A stretch of 64,000 bases of DNA from Polaromonas hydrogenivorans (GTDB lineage Bacteria; Pseudomonadota; Gammaproteobacteria; Burkholderiales; Burkholderiaceae_C). This document shows, piece by piece, positions 8,394 to 19,394 of this stretch. The stretch covers positions 1-64,000 of the forward strand of contig NZ_CP157679.1 of the NCBI RefSeq assembly GCF_040105105.1. The letters run 5' to 3'. Within the stretch, counting starts at the first letter, position 1. Every line of letters begins with the position of its first letter. A model generated the notes under the pieces. That model did no database searches and had not been told where the DNA came from. It saw only the letters and a list, made by a program, of their open reading frames with translations. The position numbers were made by a program, and so were the translations under genes.

Positions 8394-9290
8394 TTACTTC
8401 AGCAGCGCCTTGAGCAATTTCGCCATTTCCGACGGATTGCGCGTCACGGTGAAGCCGCAGGCTTCCATGATGGCCAGCTTGGCGTCGGCCGTGTCGGCGC
8501 CGCCAGAGATCAGCGCACCCGCATGGCCCATGCGCTTGCCGGCAGGCGCGGTCACGCCGGCGATGAAGCCGACGATGGGTTTCTTCATATTGAGCTTGCA
8601 CCATTCAGCGGCTTCGGCTTCGTCCGGGCCGCCGATTTCGCCGATCATGATGACGGCGTCGGTGTCCGGGTCTTCGTTGAAGGCGCGCATCACGTCGATG
8701 TGCTTGAGGCCATTGATCGGGTCGCCGCCAATGCCGACGGCGCTGGACTGGCCCAGGCCGATTTCGGTCAGTTGCGCCACGGCTTCATAGGTCAGCGTGC
8801 CGGAGCGGCTCACGACGCCGATGCGGCCCTTGCGGTGGATGTGGCCGGGCATGATGCCGATCTTGATCTCGTCGGGCGTGATCAGGCCGGGGCAGTTGGG
8901 GCCCAGCAGCAGCGTGCGCTTGCCCCCTAGAGCTTCCTTGGCCTTCATGCGGTTGCGCACTTCGAGCATGTCCTTGACCGGGATGCCTTCGGTGATGCAA
9001 ATCGCCAGGTCCAGGTTGGCTTCAACAGCTTCCCAGATGGCAGCGGCAGCGCCTGCGGGCGGCACGTAGATCACCGACACCGTGGCGCCGGTCGCCTGGG
9101 CGGCTTCGCTCACGTTGGCGAAAATCGGGATGCCTTCGAAGTCTTCGCCGGCTTTCTTGGGGTTCACGCCCGCCACGAACGCTTCTTTGCCGTTGGCGTA
9201 GTCGCGGCACATGCGGGTATGGAATTGACCGGTCTTGCCGGTAATGCCTTGCGTGATGACTTTGGTGTTTTTGTTGATGTAGATCGACAT
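8394..9290 (-). CDS. sucD: Succinyl-CoA synthetase alpha subunit
   Basis: This 298-residue protein is the alpha subunit of succinate-CoA ligase, which interconverts succinyl-CoA and succinate with nucleotide phosphorylation. The N-terminal CoA-binding Rossmann domain contains [19 protein letters not shown] and [10 protein letters not shown] are conserved family blocks, and the phosphorylated histidine is in [10 protein letters not shown] near residue 247. Length matches the family (about 290). It lies 15 bp after sucC. These are normally chromosomal TCA-cycle genes; here they sit beside a catabolic cluster that would yield succinyl-CoA or acetyl-CoA. Confidence 0.95.
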   Translation of the reverse strand: MSIYINKNTKVITQGITGKTGQFHTRMCRDYANGKEAFVAGVNPKKAGEDFEGIPIFANVSEAAQATGATVSVIYVPPAGAAAAIWEAVEANLDLAICITEGIPVKDMLEVRNRMKAKEALGGKRTLLLGPNCPGLITPDEIKIGIMPGHIHRKGRIGVVSRSGTLTYEAVAQLTEIGLGQSSAVGIGGDPINGLKHIDVMRAFNEDPDTDAVIMIGEIGGPDEAEAAEWCKLNMKKPIVGFIAGVTAPAGKRMGHAGALISGGADTADAKLAIMEACGFTVTRNPSEMAKLLKALLK

Positions 9291-9305
9291 GATGGTTCTC
9301 CGGGC

Positions 9306-10466
<1,161 letters not shown>

Positions 10467-10919
10467 AAGGTCTCTTCTGTTAATGTTGAAGTCGGTTTTC
10501 CAATGTTTGCATGTCATCGAATCAGACACGCCGCTATGCGAAACGCATAAATGACGCAGGTTCATTGCACGGAGGGCACCCGTCATCCCGAATAACGAAA
10601 TGGTTTGACTACCAAGTCAAGCCGCCGCGGTGTCACGCGTATGCAAGTAGTCAATCTGTGACGCTGGAATGAAGCATTACTAGGCGAATGGTCGCGCAGC
10701 AGGGGGAATCGGACCAGATAAGTCTGAAAGCCCTGCCGCTGAGCCAAAGAATGAATCGAACTGCACCGCAAAGATCTCCAGCGGTCCTGATGCAAGACGA
10801 AACCATGGCGAGTGGCCATAATTTTCTGATACACCTAGACCTCTTTTCCTTACCTGGGAAAAGTAAGTTCAATACAGGTAGTTACGAAATTTCTGGCAAA
10901 AGGTCGGGGTTCACCCGGA
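10467..10919. other. Intergenic, no recognisable gene
   Basis: The segment lies between sucC and the beta-keto-acid cleavage enzyme gene. Short overlapping frames on both strands (for example 10583-10834 minus and 10688-10930 plus) have no recognisable domain. It should carry the sucCD promoter and the end of the long minus-strand liv operon, but I found no convincing hairpin. Confidence 0.4.
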
Positions 10920-11849
10920 TCAAATCTTAGTGTTCTGGCTTCCTTTGAGGCACAAAGTCTCGCGGGCCTCGGCGGGCGATGCGATTTGCAAGCCCATGCT
11001 TTCGAGAGTAAGGCGGATCGCGCGTACCTGCTCGGCGTTGGACTGCGCCAGACGCCCCTTTGACAACCACAAGGAGTCTTCCAGACCCACGCGCACGTTA
11101 CCGCCGACCAACGCGGAGGAGGTGGCGATGCGCATCTGCAGCGTACCGGCTCCCAGCACCGACCAGATGTATTGGTCGCCAAACAAGCGGTCCGCCGTGC
11201 GCTTCATGTGGGCGACGTCTTCAGGGTGGCCGCCAATACCGCCCAGGATGCCAAACACCGATTGCACGAAGAACGGAGGCTCGATCAGCTTGCGGTCAAT
11301 GAAGTGCGCCAGGGTGTAGAGGTGACCGATGTCGTAGCACTCGACCTCGAAGCGGGTTCCCGCTTCTCGGCAGGAGGACAGGATATTTTCGATGTCGGAA
11401 AAGGTGTTACGAAAAAAGCCCGACCGCGAACCTTCAAGGTAATTGCGCTCCCACCCTTGTAGGTCCTTGTAGCGCCCGAGCATTGGGTACAGGCCGAAGT
11501 TCATGGTGCCCATGTTGAGTGAGGCCAACTCGGGTTCAAACTCTACGGCGGGACGCAAGCGATCGGCAATCGACATCGTTTGGGAGCCGCCGGTCGTGAT
11601 ATTGAGCACCACGTCGCTCTTGGCCTTGATTTCCTGCAGAAAGGGCTTGAACAGGCCGGGGTTCTGGTCGGGTTCGCCGGTCTGCGGGTTGCGCGCGTGC
11701 AGGTGCACAATCGCGGCCCCCGCCTCAGCAGCGCCGATGGCGGCCAGGGCGATCTCAGCGGCCGTTACGGGCAGATGCGGTGACATCGATGGTGTGTGGA
11801 TGCTGCCGGTGACGGCGCATGTGATGATGACTTTGTTTTTGCTGGACAT
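10920..11849 (-). CDS. Beta-keto acid cleavage enzyme (BKACE, DUF849)
   Basis: This 309-residue protein belongs to the 3-keto-5-aminohexanoate cleavage family. These Zn enzymes condense a beta-keto acid with acetyl-CoA and release acetoacetate plus a new CoA ester. The fold is a TIM barrel. Metal ligands are visible as VHLHAR near residue 48 and the late Glu in VGLEDSLW near residue 230; TTGG and SVFGILGGIGG are typical internal motifs. It is the last gene of the liv-led operon, 37 bp after the lyase-like gene. In this context it probably catalyses a terminal carbon-carbon cleavage. BKACE substrates vary too much to name one. Confidence 0.88.
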   Translation of the reverse strand: MSSKNKVIITCAVTGSIHTPSMSPHLPVTAAEIALAAIGAAEAGAAIVHLHARNPQTGEPDQNPGLFKPFLQEIKAKSDVVLNITTGGSQTMSIADRLRPAVEFEPELASLNMGTMNFGLYPMLGRYKDLQGWERNYLEGSRSGFFRNTFSDIENILSSCREAGTRFEVECYDIGHLYTLAHFIDRKLIEPPFFVQSVFGILGGIGGHPEDVAHMKRTADRLFGDQYIWSVLGAGTLQMRIATSSALVGGNVRVGLEDSLWLSKGRLAQSNAEQVRAIRLTLESMGLQIASPAEARETLCLKGSQNTKI

Positions 11850-11886
11850 GGGGTACTCCTAGTGCGGCGCTGATTCAGACGGGGTC

Positions 11887-12834
11887 TTAGGTCGAGAAGG
11901 AGGGCAAGCGAACCTCCTTAATCTTTCCGGGCAATTTGCGACCGACGATTCGCTCGGCTAGGAGGCTGCTGGCGATGAGCTTGTCGAGATCGATCCCAGT
12001 CTCGTAGCCTTCTAGCAGACAGAGGTACACCAGGTCCTCGGTACAGATGTTCCCTGCGGCGGCCTTGTTTCCGGCGAACGGACAGCCCCCCAGGCCGCCG
12101 ACGGAGGCATCGAAGCGGCGGATGCCCATCTGCAGGCCAACATAGGCATTGGTCAAGCCCGTGCCTCGGGTGTCGTGTAAATGCAAGGCAAGTTCGAGGT
12201 CGGGCCAGCGCATCTTGATCGCGTCAATCACGGTTTGGAGTTTGTGTGGCGACGCCGTGCCGATGGTGTCGCAAAGGTACATGGCTTCATACGCCATCCC
12301 CGTTTCCTGCCCCAGTGTCAGCAGGTCGCTGATGGAGCCAAGCACTTTTTCCGGCGAGATTTCGCCCTCGTAGTTGCAGCCAAAGGCGGTGAACACATAG
12401 CCTGCGGCGGTGTTCAGGCCCGCACTCTTGTACGCTTGCGCCAGCGTTCTCTGGCCTTCTAGCATCTGCTTACGGGTTTGCTTGGTGTTGCGCATGCCGA
12501 AGGTCTCGGAGGCGCTGGTCACAAGGGTGGGCTTAAGATCCACAGGGGTCGCCTGGGCTCGCTCAAAGCCTTTCTGGTTCAGCCACAAGCCGGTGTACTT
12601 CACCTTGGCCCGCTTGCGAATTTGAGTGATCACGGCCTCAGCATCCGCCATTTGCGGCACCTGCTGCGGGTTCACGAAGGAGCAACAGTTGATCTCCTGC
12701 AACCCGGTCTCGGCCAAGGCTTCGATCAGTGCCACCTTGTCGGCAGTGGATATGCCGGGCGGCTCGCTCTGGAAGCCCTCGCGAGGACCTTCCTCGCAAA
12801 TCTGTACGAATCGTGTTGACTTCTGGGTGCTCAT
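11887..12834 (-). CDS. Hydroxymethylglutaryl-CoA lyase-like protein
   Basis: This is a 315-residue DRE-TIM metallolyase. It has the N-terminal EEGPREGFQSEP block (catalytic Arg), the metal-binding HLHDTRGTG near residue 205, and GGLGGCPFAGNKAAAGN, which carries the conserved Cys of HMG-CoA lyases. The classic reaction splits 3-hydroxy-3-methylglutaryl-CoA into acetyl-CoA and acetoacetate. The ATG at 12834 shares a base with the stop of the upstream hydratase gene (TGATG), so they are translationally coupled. A start five codons earlier is possible. Together with the downstream BKACE, it points to a methyl-branched dicarboxylic intermediate. Confidence 0.88.
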   Translation of the reverse strand: MSTQKSTRFVQICEEGPREGFQSEPPGISTADKVALIEALAETGLQEINCCSFVNPQQVPQMADAEAVITQIRKRAKVKYTGLWLNQKGFERAQATPVDLKPTLVTSASETFGMRNTKQTRKQMLEGQRTLAQAYKSAGLNTAAGYVFTAFGCNYEGEISPEKVLGSISDLLTLGQETGMAYEAMYLCDTIGTASPHKLQTVIDAIKMRWPDLELALHLHDTRGTGLTNAYVGLQMGIRRFDASVGGLGGCPFAGNKAAAGNICTEDLVYLCLLEGYETGIDLDKLIASSLLAERIVGRKLPGKIKEVRLPSFST

Positions 12835-13625
12835 CAACGGCCACTCCACTGCGCAGAGCGCTTTTCGTTGAACGAGGCGATACCTTCCTGCGCATCCTTG
12901 GTCAGCGAGAGAGTGCCCAACTGGGTTTCCATGTAAGCCAGGGCCTGATCGATGGTCATGTCTTGGGTGGCACGCAAGGCGTATTTGCCACGGCGAATGG
13001 CTGTCGGGGAGTTGGCCGCGATTGTCTGGAGCAGCGAGGCAAGCTTGCTGTCGAGTTCAGCCTCGGCCACCACGTAATTGAGCAGGCCGATGTCCAGGGC
13101 CTGCTGGGCGTCGATGTTGGCACCGGTGTAGCACAGCTCGGCAAATATACGTGCCGGGATGATGCGGCGCAGCGTGGCAGCCACCTGCATCGGGAACATG
13201 CCGATCTTGACCTCGGGCAGCCCGAACTTGGCCTGTTCCGTGGACACAGCCATGTCACACATGGCCAGCAGGCCCATACCACCCGCCAAGCAATGGCCAT
13301 TAATGCGGGCGATCAAGGGCACTTGGGCATCAAAAGCCGCGCGCATCAGGTCGGCGTAACTGGTCGAAGGCTTCGAGTAGTCGAACTCAAAGGTGGCCGA
13401 ATCAGACTTCAAGTCACCACCGGCACAGAAAACGCGGTTGCCCGCGCCGGTGATGACGATGGCTCGCAGGGCGCGGTCCTGGAACGACTGGCGGATATGG
13501 GAGGCCATGGTCTCCAGCACCGCGTCGTTCAGTGCATTGCGCGATGACTCGCGGTTAATCGTCAACCAAAGCACTTGGCTGCGCACTTCAGCCAGAACAT
13601 GAAGTGGGTTTGAGATGTTGCTCAT
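12834..13625 (-). CDS. Enoyl-CoA hydratase/isomerase
   Basis: This is a 263-residue crotonase-family protein. The oxyanion hole lies in FCAGGDL (about residues 66-72) and GHCLAGGMGL; the catalytic Glu is in FGLPEVKIGMFP near residue 139. It would hydrate a 2-enoyl-CoA made by the acyl-CoA dehydrogenase encoded 30 bp upstream. Its order between that dehydrogenase and the HMG-CoA-lyase-like gene recalls leucine/terpenoid (Liu/Atu) clusters, where this slot is a methylglutaconyl-CoA hydratase, but the carboxylase genes of those clusters are absent. A close paralogue is at 47237-48046. Confidence 0.9.
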   Translation of the reverse strand: MSNISNPLHVLAEVRSQVLWLTINRESSRNALNDAVLETMASHIRQSFQDRALRAIVITGAGNRVFCAGGDLKSDSATFEFDYSKPSTSYADLMRAAFDAQVPLIARINGHCLAGGMGLLAMCDMAVSTEQAKFGLPEVKIGMFPMQVAATLRRIIPARIFAELCYTGANIDAQQALDIGLLNYVVAEAELDSKLASLLQTIAANSPTAIRRGKYALRATQDMTIDQALAYMETQLGTLSLTKDAQEGIASFNEKRSAQWSGR

Positions 13626-13655
13626 GGGTGGCTACCTTCAGCTTGTGTCAAACGG

Positions 13656-14822
13656 TTAATAGGAGCGCGGCAGATGCAGCACGTGTTCCGCGATTTGCGC
13701 CAGGATCAGGTTCTCGGAAATAGGGGCAATGCGCATCAAACGGGCTTCACGGAAAAGGCGCTCCACGTGGTATTCCGCCGCGTAGCCAAAACCTCCGTGC
13801 GTTTGAACCGCCCGGTCTGCGGCTTGGAAGCCCGCTTCGCCGGCCAAGAACTTGGCAGTATTGGCCTCAGTGCCGCACGGGTGGCCGTTGTCGTACAGCC
13901 AGGCTGCTTTCTGGGTGGCCAGTTCGGCCGCGGCCAAGCGGGCGTAAGAGTCTGCCAAGGGCAGTTGAATGCCTTGGTTTTGCCCGATCGGGCGGCCAAA
14001 CACGTTACGGTCTTTGGCGTAGGCCACGGCCCGCTTCAAGGCTGCTTGACCCACACCGATAGCCTCAAAAGATACCAGAATGCGTTCAGGGTTCAGACCA
14101 TCGAGCAGATACTTGAAGCCCTTGCCTTCTTCGCCAATGCGGTCAGAAACATCGACTTCCAGGTCATCGAAGAACACGTCGTTGGAGGCCACGGCTTGCC
14201 GTGCCATCTTGCGAATCGGCTTGATGGTGACGTGTTTTGGGTCAAGATCGGCCAGGAACAAGGTCATGCCGTCCGTGCGCTTGGCGCATTCGCTCAAGGG
14301 CGTGGTACGCGTCAGCAGCAGCACCTTCTGGCATTCGCCGGCCTTGGTCAGCCAGGTCTTGCGGCCGTTGATGATGTACTTGTCGCCACGGCGCACGGCA
14401 CGGGTGGTAATGCGCGTGGTGTCGGTGCCGGCATCGGGCTCGGTGACGCCAAAGCACACATTCAATTTTCCGGAGACGACCTCAGGCACATACTTGCGGC
14501 ACATGGCTTCGCCGCCGTGCTTGATCACGGGGTTGATGCCGAACATGCTCAGGTGCACCGCGCTCGCGCCATTGAGCCCCGCGCCGCTGGCACAGACTTC
14601 GTTGAGTATGATCCCCGCCTCCGCGATGCCTAAGCCAGAACCGCCGTAGACTTCAGGAATAGCCACTCCGAGGAAACCGGCCCGGGCGAACTCATCGTAG
14701 AACTCGTGCGGGTATTCGTGCCGCTCTTCCTTGCCCAGCCAGTATGGGTCGGGGAACTGGGTCATCAGGACACGAACGCTTTCACGAATCGCTTCGTGAT
14801 CGGGATTAGCTTCAAAGTTCAT
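13656..14822 (-). CDS. Acyl-CoA dehydrogenase
   Basis: This is a 388-residue FAD enzyme that introduces the 2,3 double bond into an acyl-CoA and passes electrons to ETF. CFGVTEPDAGTDTT is the family FAD/substrate signature, followed by the middle beta-domain. The C-terminal helical domain contains AVQTHGGFGYAAEYHVERLFREAR; the Glu in GYAAEY sits where some family members carry the catalytic base. Length is standard. A paralogue is encoded at 45407-46576, and a decayed C-terminus of the same type lies at 42125-42400. ETF subunits are encoded at 36642-38346. Confidence 0.92.
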   Translation of the reverse strand: MNFEANPDHEAIRESVRVLMTQFPDPYWLGKEERHEYPHEFYDEFARAGFLGVAIPEVYGGSGLGIAEAGIILNEVCASGAGLNGASAVHLSMFGINPVIKHGGEAMCRKYVPEVVSGKLNVCFGVTEPDAGTDTTRITTRAVRRGDKYIINGRKTWLTKAGECQKVLLLTRTTPLSECAKRTDGMTLFLADLDPKHVTIKPIRKMARQAVASNDVFFDDLEVDVSDRIGEEGKGFKYLLDGLNPERILVSFEAIGVGQAALKRAVAYAKDRNVFGRPIGQNQGIQLPLADSYARLAAAELATQKAAWLYDNGHPCGTEANTAKFLAGEAGFQAADRAVQTHGGFGYAAEYHVERLFREARLMRIAPISENLILAQIAEHVLHLPRSY

Positions 14823-14928
14823 ACGTTTCTGTCTTTGCTAATTAGGATCAAAACAGTTCCCAGCGGGGAGGACGTGTTGGAGGTTCTGAAACCCAAACAC
14901 TTCCTGGCCCATGGATACAGGACAGGGC

Positions 14929-15636
14929 TTAAGAGACGCCCAGGTATTTCATGCGCACGTCATCGTTGGCATCAAAGTCGGCCCAGGTTCCCGAAAACAC
15001 CAGACGTCCGCTGTCGATCAGGTGCACATAGTCAGTGCACTTGCGGGAAAACCAGACGCTCTGCTCGCACAACAGCAGCGAACTCTCGCATCGCTGACAA
15101 ATCTGCTTAACATCTTGGACCAGTTGCTCGACGATCAGTGGGGACAGACCCTCGGTGGGCTCGTCGAGCAGCAGCATCGTGGGGTTTGCAATCGCCGCGC
15201 GGGCCATTGCCAAGATCTGCTGCTGTCCGCCGCTCAACAGGCCACCCGCGCGGTCCTTGATCGGGATCAGCATCGGGAACTGTTTCAGCATTTCCTCGGG
15301 CGAGTTGGTACGGCGGCTCTCCGGTGTGCCTTTCCAAGCCATCTTGAGATTTTCCAGAACACTCATGCTGCCCAGAATGCGGCGGTCCTCCGGCACGAAG
15401 GCAATGCCCATGCGCGCGCGATCAAAGGAGGCTAGACCGTGAAGGTCTTCGCCGTTGAAGCGCAACTCGCCCTTGACCGTTGGCCCGGCGTTGGTCAAAC
15501 TCTTGAGCAAGGTGCTTTTGCCGGCACCGTTTCGGCCCAGCAAGGCGACCCGCGCGCCGGCAGGAATCTTCAGGTCAATGCCATGCAGGATGTGGCTGTC
15601 GCCGTAGAACGCATTAAGACATTTTGTTTCAAGCAT
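14929..15636 (-). CDS. livF: Branched-chain amino acid-type ABC transporter ATPase LivF
   Basis: This is a 235-residue cytoplasmic ATPase of a HAAT/Liv importer. Walker A is GRNGAGKSTLL (about residues 35-45), the signature is LLSGGQQQILAMARA, and Walker B is TMLLLDEPTEGLSP. Its start overlaps the end of livG by 8 bases. It completes the transporter set encoded from 18396 downward. With two Liv-type binding proteins encoded elsewhere in the window, the importer may serve both catabolic modules. Confidence 0.94.
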   Translation of the reverse strand: MLETKCLNAFYGDSHILHGIDLKIPAGARVALLGRNGAGKSTLLKSLTNAGPTVKGELRFNGEDLHGLASFDRARMGIAFVPEDRRILGSMSVLENLKMAWKGTPESRRTNSPEEMLKQFPMLIPIKDRAGGLLSGGQQQILAMARAAIANPTMLLLDEPTEGLSPLIVEQLVQDVKQICQRCESSLLLCEQSVWFSRKCTDYVHLIDSGRLVFSGTWADFDANDDVRMKYLGVS

Positions 15637-16396
15637 GGGCCATTTCCTTTCCGAGGTAGATTTGCTGCACCAGTTCGCTGGCTTTCACCTCTTCGGGTGT
15701 ACCCACAAAGACGGTCTCGCCATGGTTCATGACCATCAGGGAATGCGAGAGTCGGAAAACGAAGTCCATGTCGTGCTCGGTCAGCAAAATGGTTACGCCC
15801 AACTCCTCACGGGTCTTCTGGATGAGTTCGATGATGGCCACCCGCTCGGACGGTGACATGCCCGCCGTTGGCTCGTCCAGCATCAAGATCATCGGATCCA
15901 TGGCCAGGGTCAGGGCCAACTCAAGGCGTTTGCGGTCGCCCAGCGCCAGGTGCCGGGCTTGCGCCGCATGCTTGTGCTCCAGGCCTAGATAACCCAAGCG
16001 AACGAAGGCTTCGTCTAAAACCGAACTGTTGGGTTTTATCCGCAGCCAGCCTCCGGCCGAGCGGCGGCTTCGGTTACGCGCCTCAATGGCCACAATCAGG
16101 TTGTCCATCAGCGTCAACTCGGGGAATACACGCACGATCTGGAAAGTGCGGCCCAGGCCCAAGTGAACTCTTTCATCGGCCGGGGTTTTGGTTATGTCCT
16201 CACCCGCCAGGAAGATGCGGCCGCTGCTGCCCATGACTTCGCCGGTCATGACCTTGAACAGCGTGGTCTTGCCCGCGCCGTTGGGGCCGATGATGGCGAA
16301 GGTCTTGCCCTGATCCACCGAGAACGACACATTTTTCAGGGCTTGAAAAACGCCGTAGTTCTTGCCCACGCCATCGACTTTGAGCAAATTTCTCAT
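15629..16396 (-). CDS. livG: Branched-chain amino acid-type ABC transporter ATPase LivG
   Basis: This is the 255-residue partner ATPase of LivF. Walker A is GPNGAGKTTLF, the degenerate signature LALGDRKRLELAL is typical of LivG, and Walker B is MILMLDEPTAGMSP. The ATG overlaps the livHM stop by four bases (ATGA), so the genes are translationally coupled. Confidence 0.94.
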   Translation of the reverse strand: MRNLLKVDGVGKNYGVFQALKNVSFSVDQGKTFAIIGPNGAGKTTLFKVMTGEVMGSSGRIFLAGEDITKTPADERVHLGLGRTFQIVRVFPELTLMDNLIVAIEARNRSRRSAGGWLRIKPNSSVLDEAFVRLGYLGLEHKHAAQARHLALGDRKRLELALTLAMDPMILMLDEPTAGMSPSERVAIIELIQKTREELGVTILLTEHDMDFVFRLSHSLMVMNHGETVFVGTPEEVKASELVQQIYLGKEMAHA

Positions 16397-18396
16397 GGTG
16401 CACTCCGGGCAATAACGGTCTGCTTCTTGGACGACCGCTTAACGAGCCATCGCTCACTCACGGATTTAAAGTAGCCGATCACCCCCCCAGGCGCGACCAG
16501 GACAATCACAAGCAGCGTGATGCCCATAATGAGTTCCGACATACCAGGCAGTGTGCGGGTGGCGTAGTCGATGGCGGCAAAGATCAAGCTACCCACAGCC
16601 GGGCCCCAGAACGAACCCGCTCCGCCCACCAGAGTGTGCAGCATGGGCTCGGTGGAGCGGGCAATCGAGGCGGCGTCGGGTGTCACGATCTGGCTCAAGG
16701 GCGCAGCCAGTGCACCCACGAAGGCGGCGATGGCGGCGGCGATGACGAACGAAACCAGACGGAATCGGTCCACGTTGATACCTAGGAACAAGGCCCGCTG
16801 GGCGTCCTGGCGGATGCTGGCCAAGGTGCGGCCAAATGCGCTGTAACACAAGGCCCAGATTCCCCAGCCAATGAGACCGCAGGCGGCGCACAGGAACAGG
16901 TAGTAGCTGATGTCGGTCGTCAGGGTGAACGTGACGTCGCCGAAACTGAAGCTCGGGCGGGGCACGGCGCTCAGGCCTTCGTCGCGGCCCAGACTGGCGG
17001 AGTAGCTGATCAAGACCCGCAGGACTTCAGCCAACGCCAGCGTCAGGATGGCCAGTTGTACCCCGTTGGCGCGGCGAATCGCAATAACCCCTATCACCGC
17101 AGCCACCAAAGCACCCCCTATCAGAGCCAGCAACAGTACCCACTCGAACGACACCTGGGGCGCGGTTTTCAGCATGTAGGCAGACAGGTAGCTGCCGATG
17201 GCAAAGAACGCCGCGTGTCCGAAGGTGGCCATGCCCCCAAAGCCGAACATCAGGTTCCAGGACAAGGCGAACACCGAGCTGATCAGCACCAAGCTGGCGA
17301 TGTAGAGAACGCCGCCACTGGCCCAAGTGGGCAGCAGCAGCGCGAACACGGCTAACAGCCAGACCGCGGCAGGCACCTGGCCTGCCACAGTATTGTGGGC
17401 AGGCACCGCAGTACCCGACTTCGGACTCCACACTGGGGTGCTGGCAGTGGCAGCGCTGCGGGCAGATTTCCTAGTGAACAGACCGCTCCATACCCAGGAG
17501 AAAGACCACGATCCTGGTGCCACCGACAAGCGGGGCGCGATGAGGCCTTGCGGGCGCAGGATCAGAATCACGATCATGCAGACGTAGAGCGATAGACTAG
17601 GCATGACCACCGAACCCACGCTCTCGGCAATACCCAGCAGCATAGCGGCCAAGAAGGTACCGCGCATGCTGCCCAAGCCCCCAACGATAACGACGGCAAA
17701 CGCCTGGATGATGAAGTGGTTGCCCAGGTTGGGCGCCAGAATCTGGTTCGGCACCAGCACGCTGCCGGCAAAGCCTGCCAGGAAGAATGCCAGGAACACG
17801 GCCAGCAATTCCAGTCGGCGCGGGCTGTGCCCCAAGATGCCCATGATCCAACGGTCTTCAGCAATAGCCTGCAGCGTTTTGCCGGCCCAGGACCTGTGCA
17901 TGAACACCTCCAAGAGAACGAACAGAACCACACCTATGGCCAGCATGTACATGGAGAAAGCCGGGACCATGACCGGACCAATGGCTATAGCACCGTCTAG
18001 GCCCGTGGGCGGGTCCACCGACAGGTAGTTCGCTCCCCAGACCAGCTTGGCACCACCATTGACGACCAGCATCAAGGCGAAGGTAGCAATCAGGGCCACC
18101 GCCTCGTCGACACCGTGCAAGCGCCGGAAGACGACCCGGTCAACGATCAAGCCGATCACGCCCACGACCACACCGACGGCGAGGCAAATCAGCAGGAAAG
18201 TGACCGGCCCGTACTGGCCGACTTGTTTCAACAAGGTACTGGCTACGTAGGCCCCCACCATGATAAAGCTGCCATGTGCGAAGTTCAGGATCCGCAAAAT
18301 GCCGAACAGGATCGTCAAACCAGCCGCAGCCAGGAAGTAAGCAATGCCAATCAGCACTCCATTCAAGGCAATGGAAAAGAAGGGCTGGTCCATCAT
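16393..18396 (-). CDS. Fused LivH-LivM permease
   Basis: This 667-residue inner-membrane protein joins the two Liv permease subunits that are usually separate. Residues 1 to about 290 are LivH-like (GVLIGIAYFLAAAGLTILFG, then GGLGSMRGTFLAAMLLG). A linker of about 50 residues follows, then a LivM-like half from about residue 340 (LSWNLMFGFGGMATFGHAAFFAIGSY is the LivM hallmark). The ATG at 18396 has a GGAG site upstream; a second ATG follows immediately. It heads the operon and lies downstream of a promoter-operator at 18564-18604. Natural LivHM fusions are known, so this is uncommon rather than unique. Confidence 0.92.
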   Translation of the reverse strand: MMDQPFFSIALNGVLIGIAYFLAAAGLTILFGILRILNFAHGSFIMVGAYVASTLLKQVGQYGPVTFLLICLAVGVVVGVIGLIVDRVVFRRLHGVDEAVALIATFALMLVVNGGAKLVWGANYLSVDPPTGLDGAIAIGPVMVPAFSMYMLAIGVVLFVLLEVFMHRSWAGKTLQAIAEDRWIMGILGHSPRRLELLAVFLAFFLAGFAGSVLVPNQILAPNLGNHFIIQAFAVVIVGGLGSMRGTFLAAMLLGIAESVGSVVMPSLSLYVCMIVILILRPQGLIAPRLSVAPGSWSFSWVWSGLFTRKSARSAATASTPVWSPKSGTAVPAHNTVAGQVPAAVWLLAVFALLLPTWASGGVLYIASLVLISSVFALSWNLMFGFGGMATFGHAAFFAIGSYLSAYMLKTAPQVSFEWVLLLALIGGALVAAVIGVIAIRRANGVQLAILTLALAEVLRVLISYSASLGRDEGLSAVPRPSFSFGDVTFTLTTDISYYLFLCAACGLIGWGIWALCYSAFGRTLASIRQDAQRALFLGINVDRFRLVSFVIAAAIAAFVGALAAPLSQIVTPDAASIARSTEPMLHTLVGGAGSFWGPAVGSLIFAAIDYATRTLPGMSELIMGITLLVIVLVAPGGVIGYFKSVSERWLVKRSSKKQTVIARSAP

Positions 18397-18563
18397 GTAA
18401 CTCCTGGCGTGTGAGCGTCATTGCTAGGGACACAACAAGGCGCGACAGCCCCGCAGGGCGGGGGCGTTATGCCCATGGCGGTGTCAATTTCCTCGAATGA
18501 GGTCATAGGTCTTGTCTCCTTCTTTGTAAGGCCTGTGCATGTAGAGCCCAGCGCTTTGGATTA

Positions 18564-18604
18564 ATTATTGCGAGGTCCAAACATATTGTCAACACATGTG
18601 TTGA
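18564..18604 (-). promoter_or_regulatory. Promoter with palindromic operator, liv operon
   Basis: Read on the minus strand, the perfect palindrome TCAACACATGTGTTGA (18589-18604) ends in the -35 box TTGACA (18592-18587). A 17-bp spacer and AATAAT (18569-18564) follow. The livHM start is 168 bp downstream. Binding here would block the -35 box, as expected for a repressor; the TetR protein encoded at 19395-20099 is the likely one. Confidence 0.8.
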
Positions 18605-18889
18605 TGAATTGTTGATTCGACCCCAAGAAGTCTTAAGCTGCGGCATATTTGACGGTCCTGAAAGAAACTCTGAATCTGCTGGGATGAGTTCTCAAGCATG
18701 ACCATTTGCTGGTCGGAAGCGCCCCTCAACTTGGCCTTGGTTCTCGCACAGGAACCTGCTTTCCCATGGACTGTTTGGGGTCTGCGTTCAAGTGATTTTC
18801 AGGGTCCGTGACCCTCCAGCTTGTCTTTCCCTGATTGGTGACGCTGGCAATCATGGAGAGCTTGTGGCGCGAGCCGCCGAGCGCAAAGG

Positions 18890-19290
18890 TCCGTGCGGCA
18901 TTGACAGCCTCAATGACAATCACGGCTATGTCGGCATAGGAGACTGCTTTGATACGCCTCGCTTCGCAGTCGAGACAATCACCGACTGGTGGCAGTGCGA
19001 AGGACATCAGCGCTACCCTCAGGCCAAGCGCCTGCTTCAACCTGGCCGACGCCGGCGGCTCCAACAGCTGCCGTTCGCGGGTGTGGAAAGCCCGGTTGCA
19101 GGAGCAGTTATGCGATACCTGTGGCCTGGCGGTGACCGTTTGCCACTACCCAAGCGGTTGCTTCCCAAGTGGAACCCGATCGAACACTGGCTGTTCAGCC
19201 ACATCAGCCTGAACTGGGCGGGCAAACCCCTGCGCGGCTTCGAGTCGCTGACCCGCTATACCTCGGACACGACGACATGCACAGGACAGG
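18890..19290 (+). pseudogene. ISAzo13-family transposase remnant
   Basis: Several frames together give recognisable pieces of the DDE domain: DTPRFAVETITDWWQ, then YPQAKRLL, then a GGSN-type block, GLAVTVCHYPSG, and KWNPIEHWLFSHISLNW with GKPL. The pieces are split by frameshifts and the N-terminal half is missing, so it is dead. It lies between the liv promoter and the end of the tetR gene, having landed between two halves of the regulated cluster. Upstream sequence 18610-18890 holds no recognisable gene. Confidence 0.7.
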
Positions 19291-19394
19291 AAGGTGCATG
19301 GCTGAGCAGCCGTCCTGCTCGTACAGATCGATGGTTTAGCGCACCGTCTGGCACCTATATGAATACCGAACAGGCCACCGGCAGGCCAGTTTGT

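Noticed and set aside
10583..10872. Possible LysR C-terminal remnant on the minus strand
   Set aside because: A weak resemblance in two frames was considered, but no conserved block could be pointed to.
10920..18396. Leucine/isovalerate or citronellol (liu/atu) operon
   Set aside because: Dehydrogenase, hydratase and HMG-CoA-lyase-like genes fit, but the biotin-dependent carboxylase genes that define those pathways are absent.
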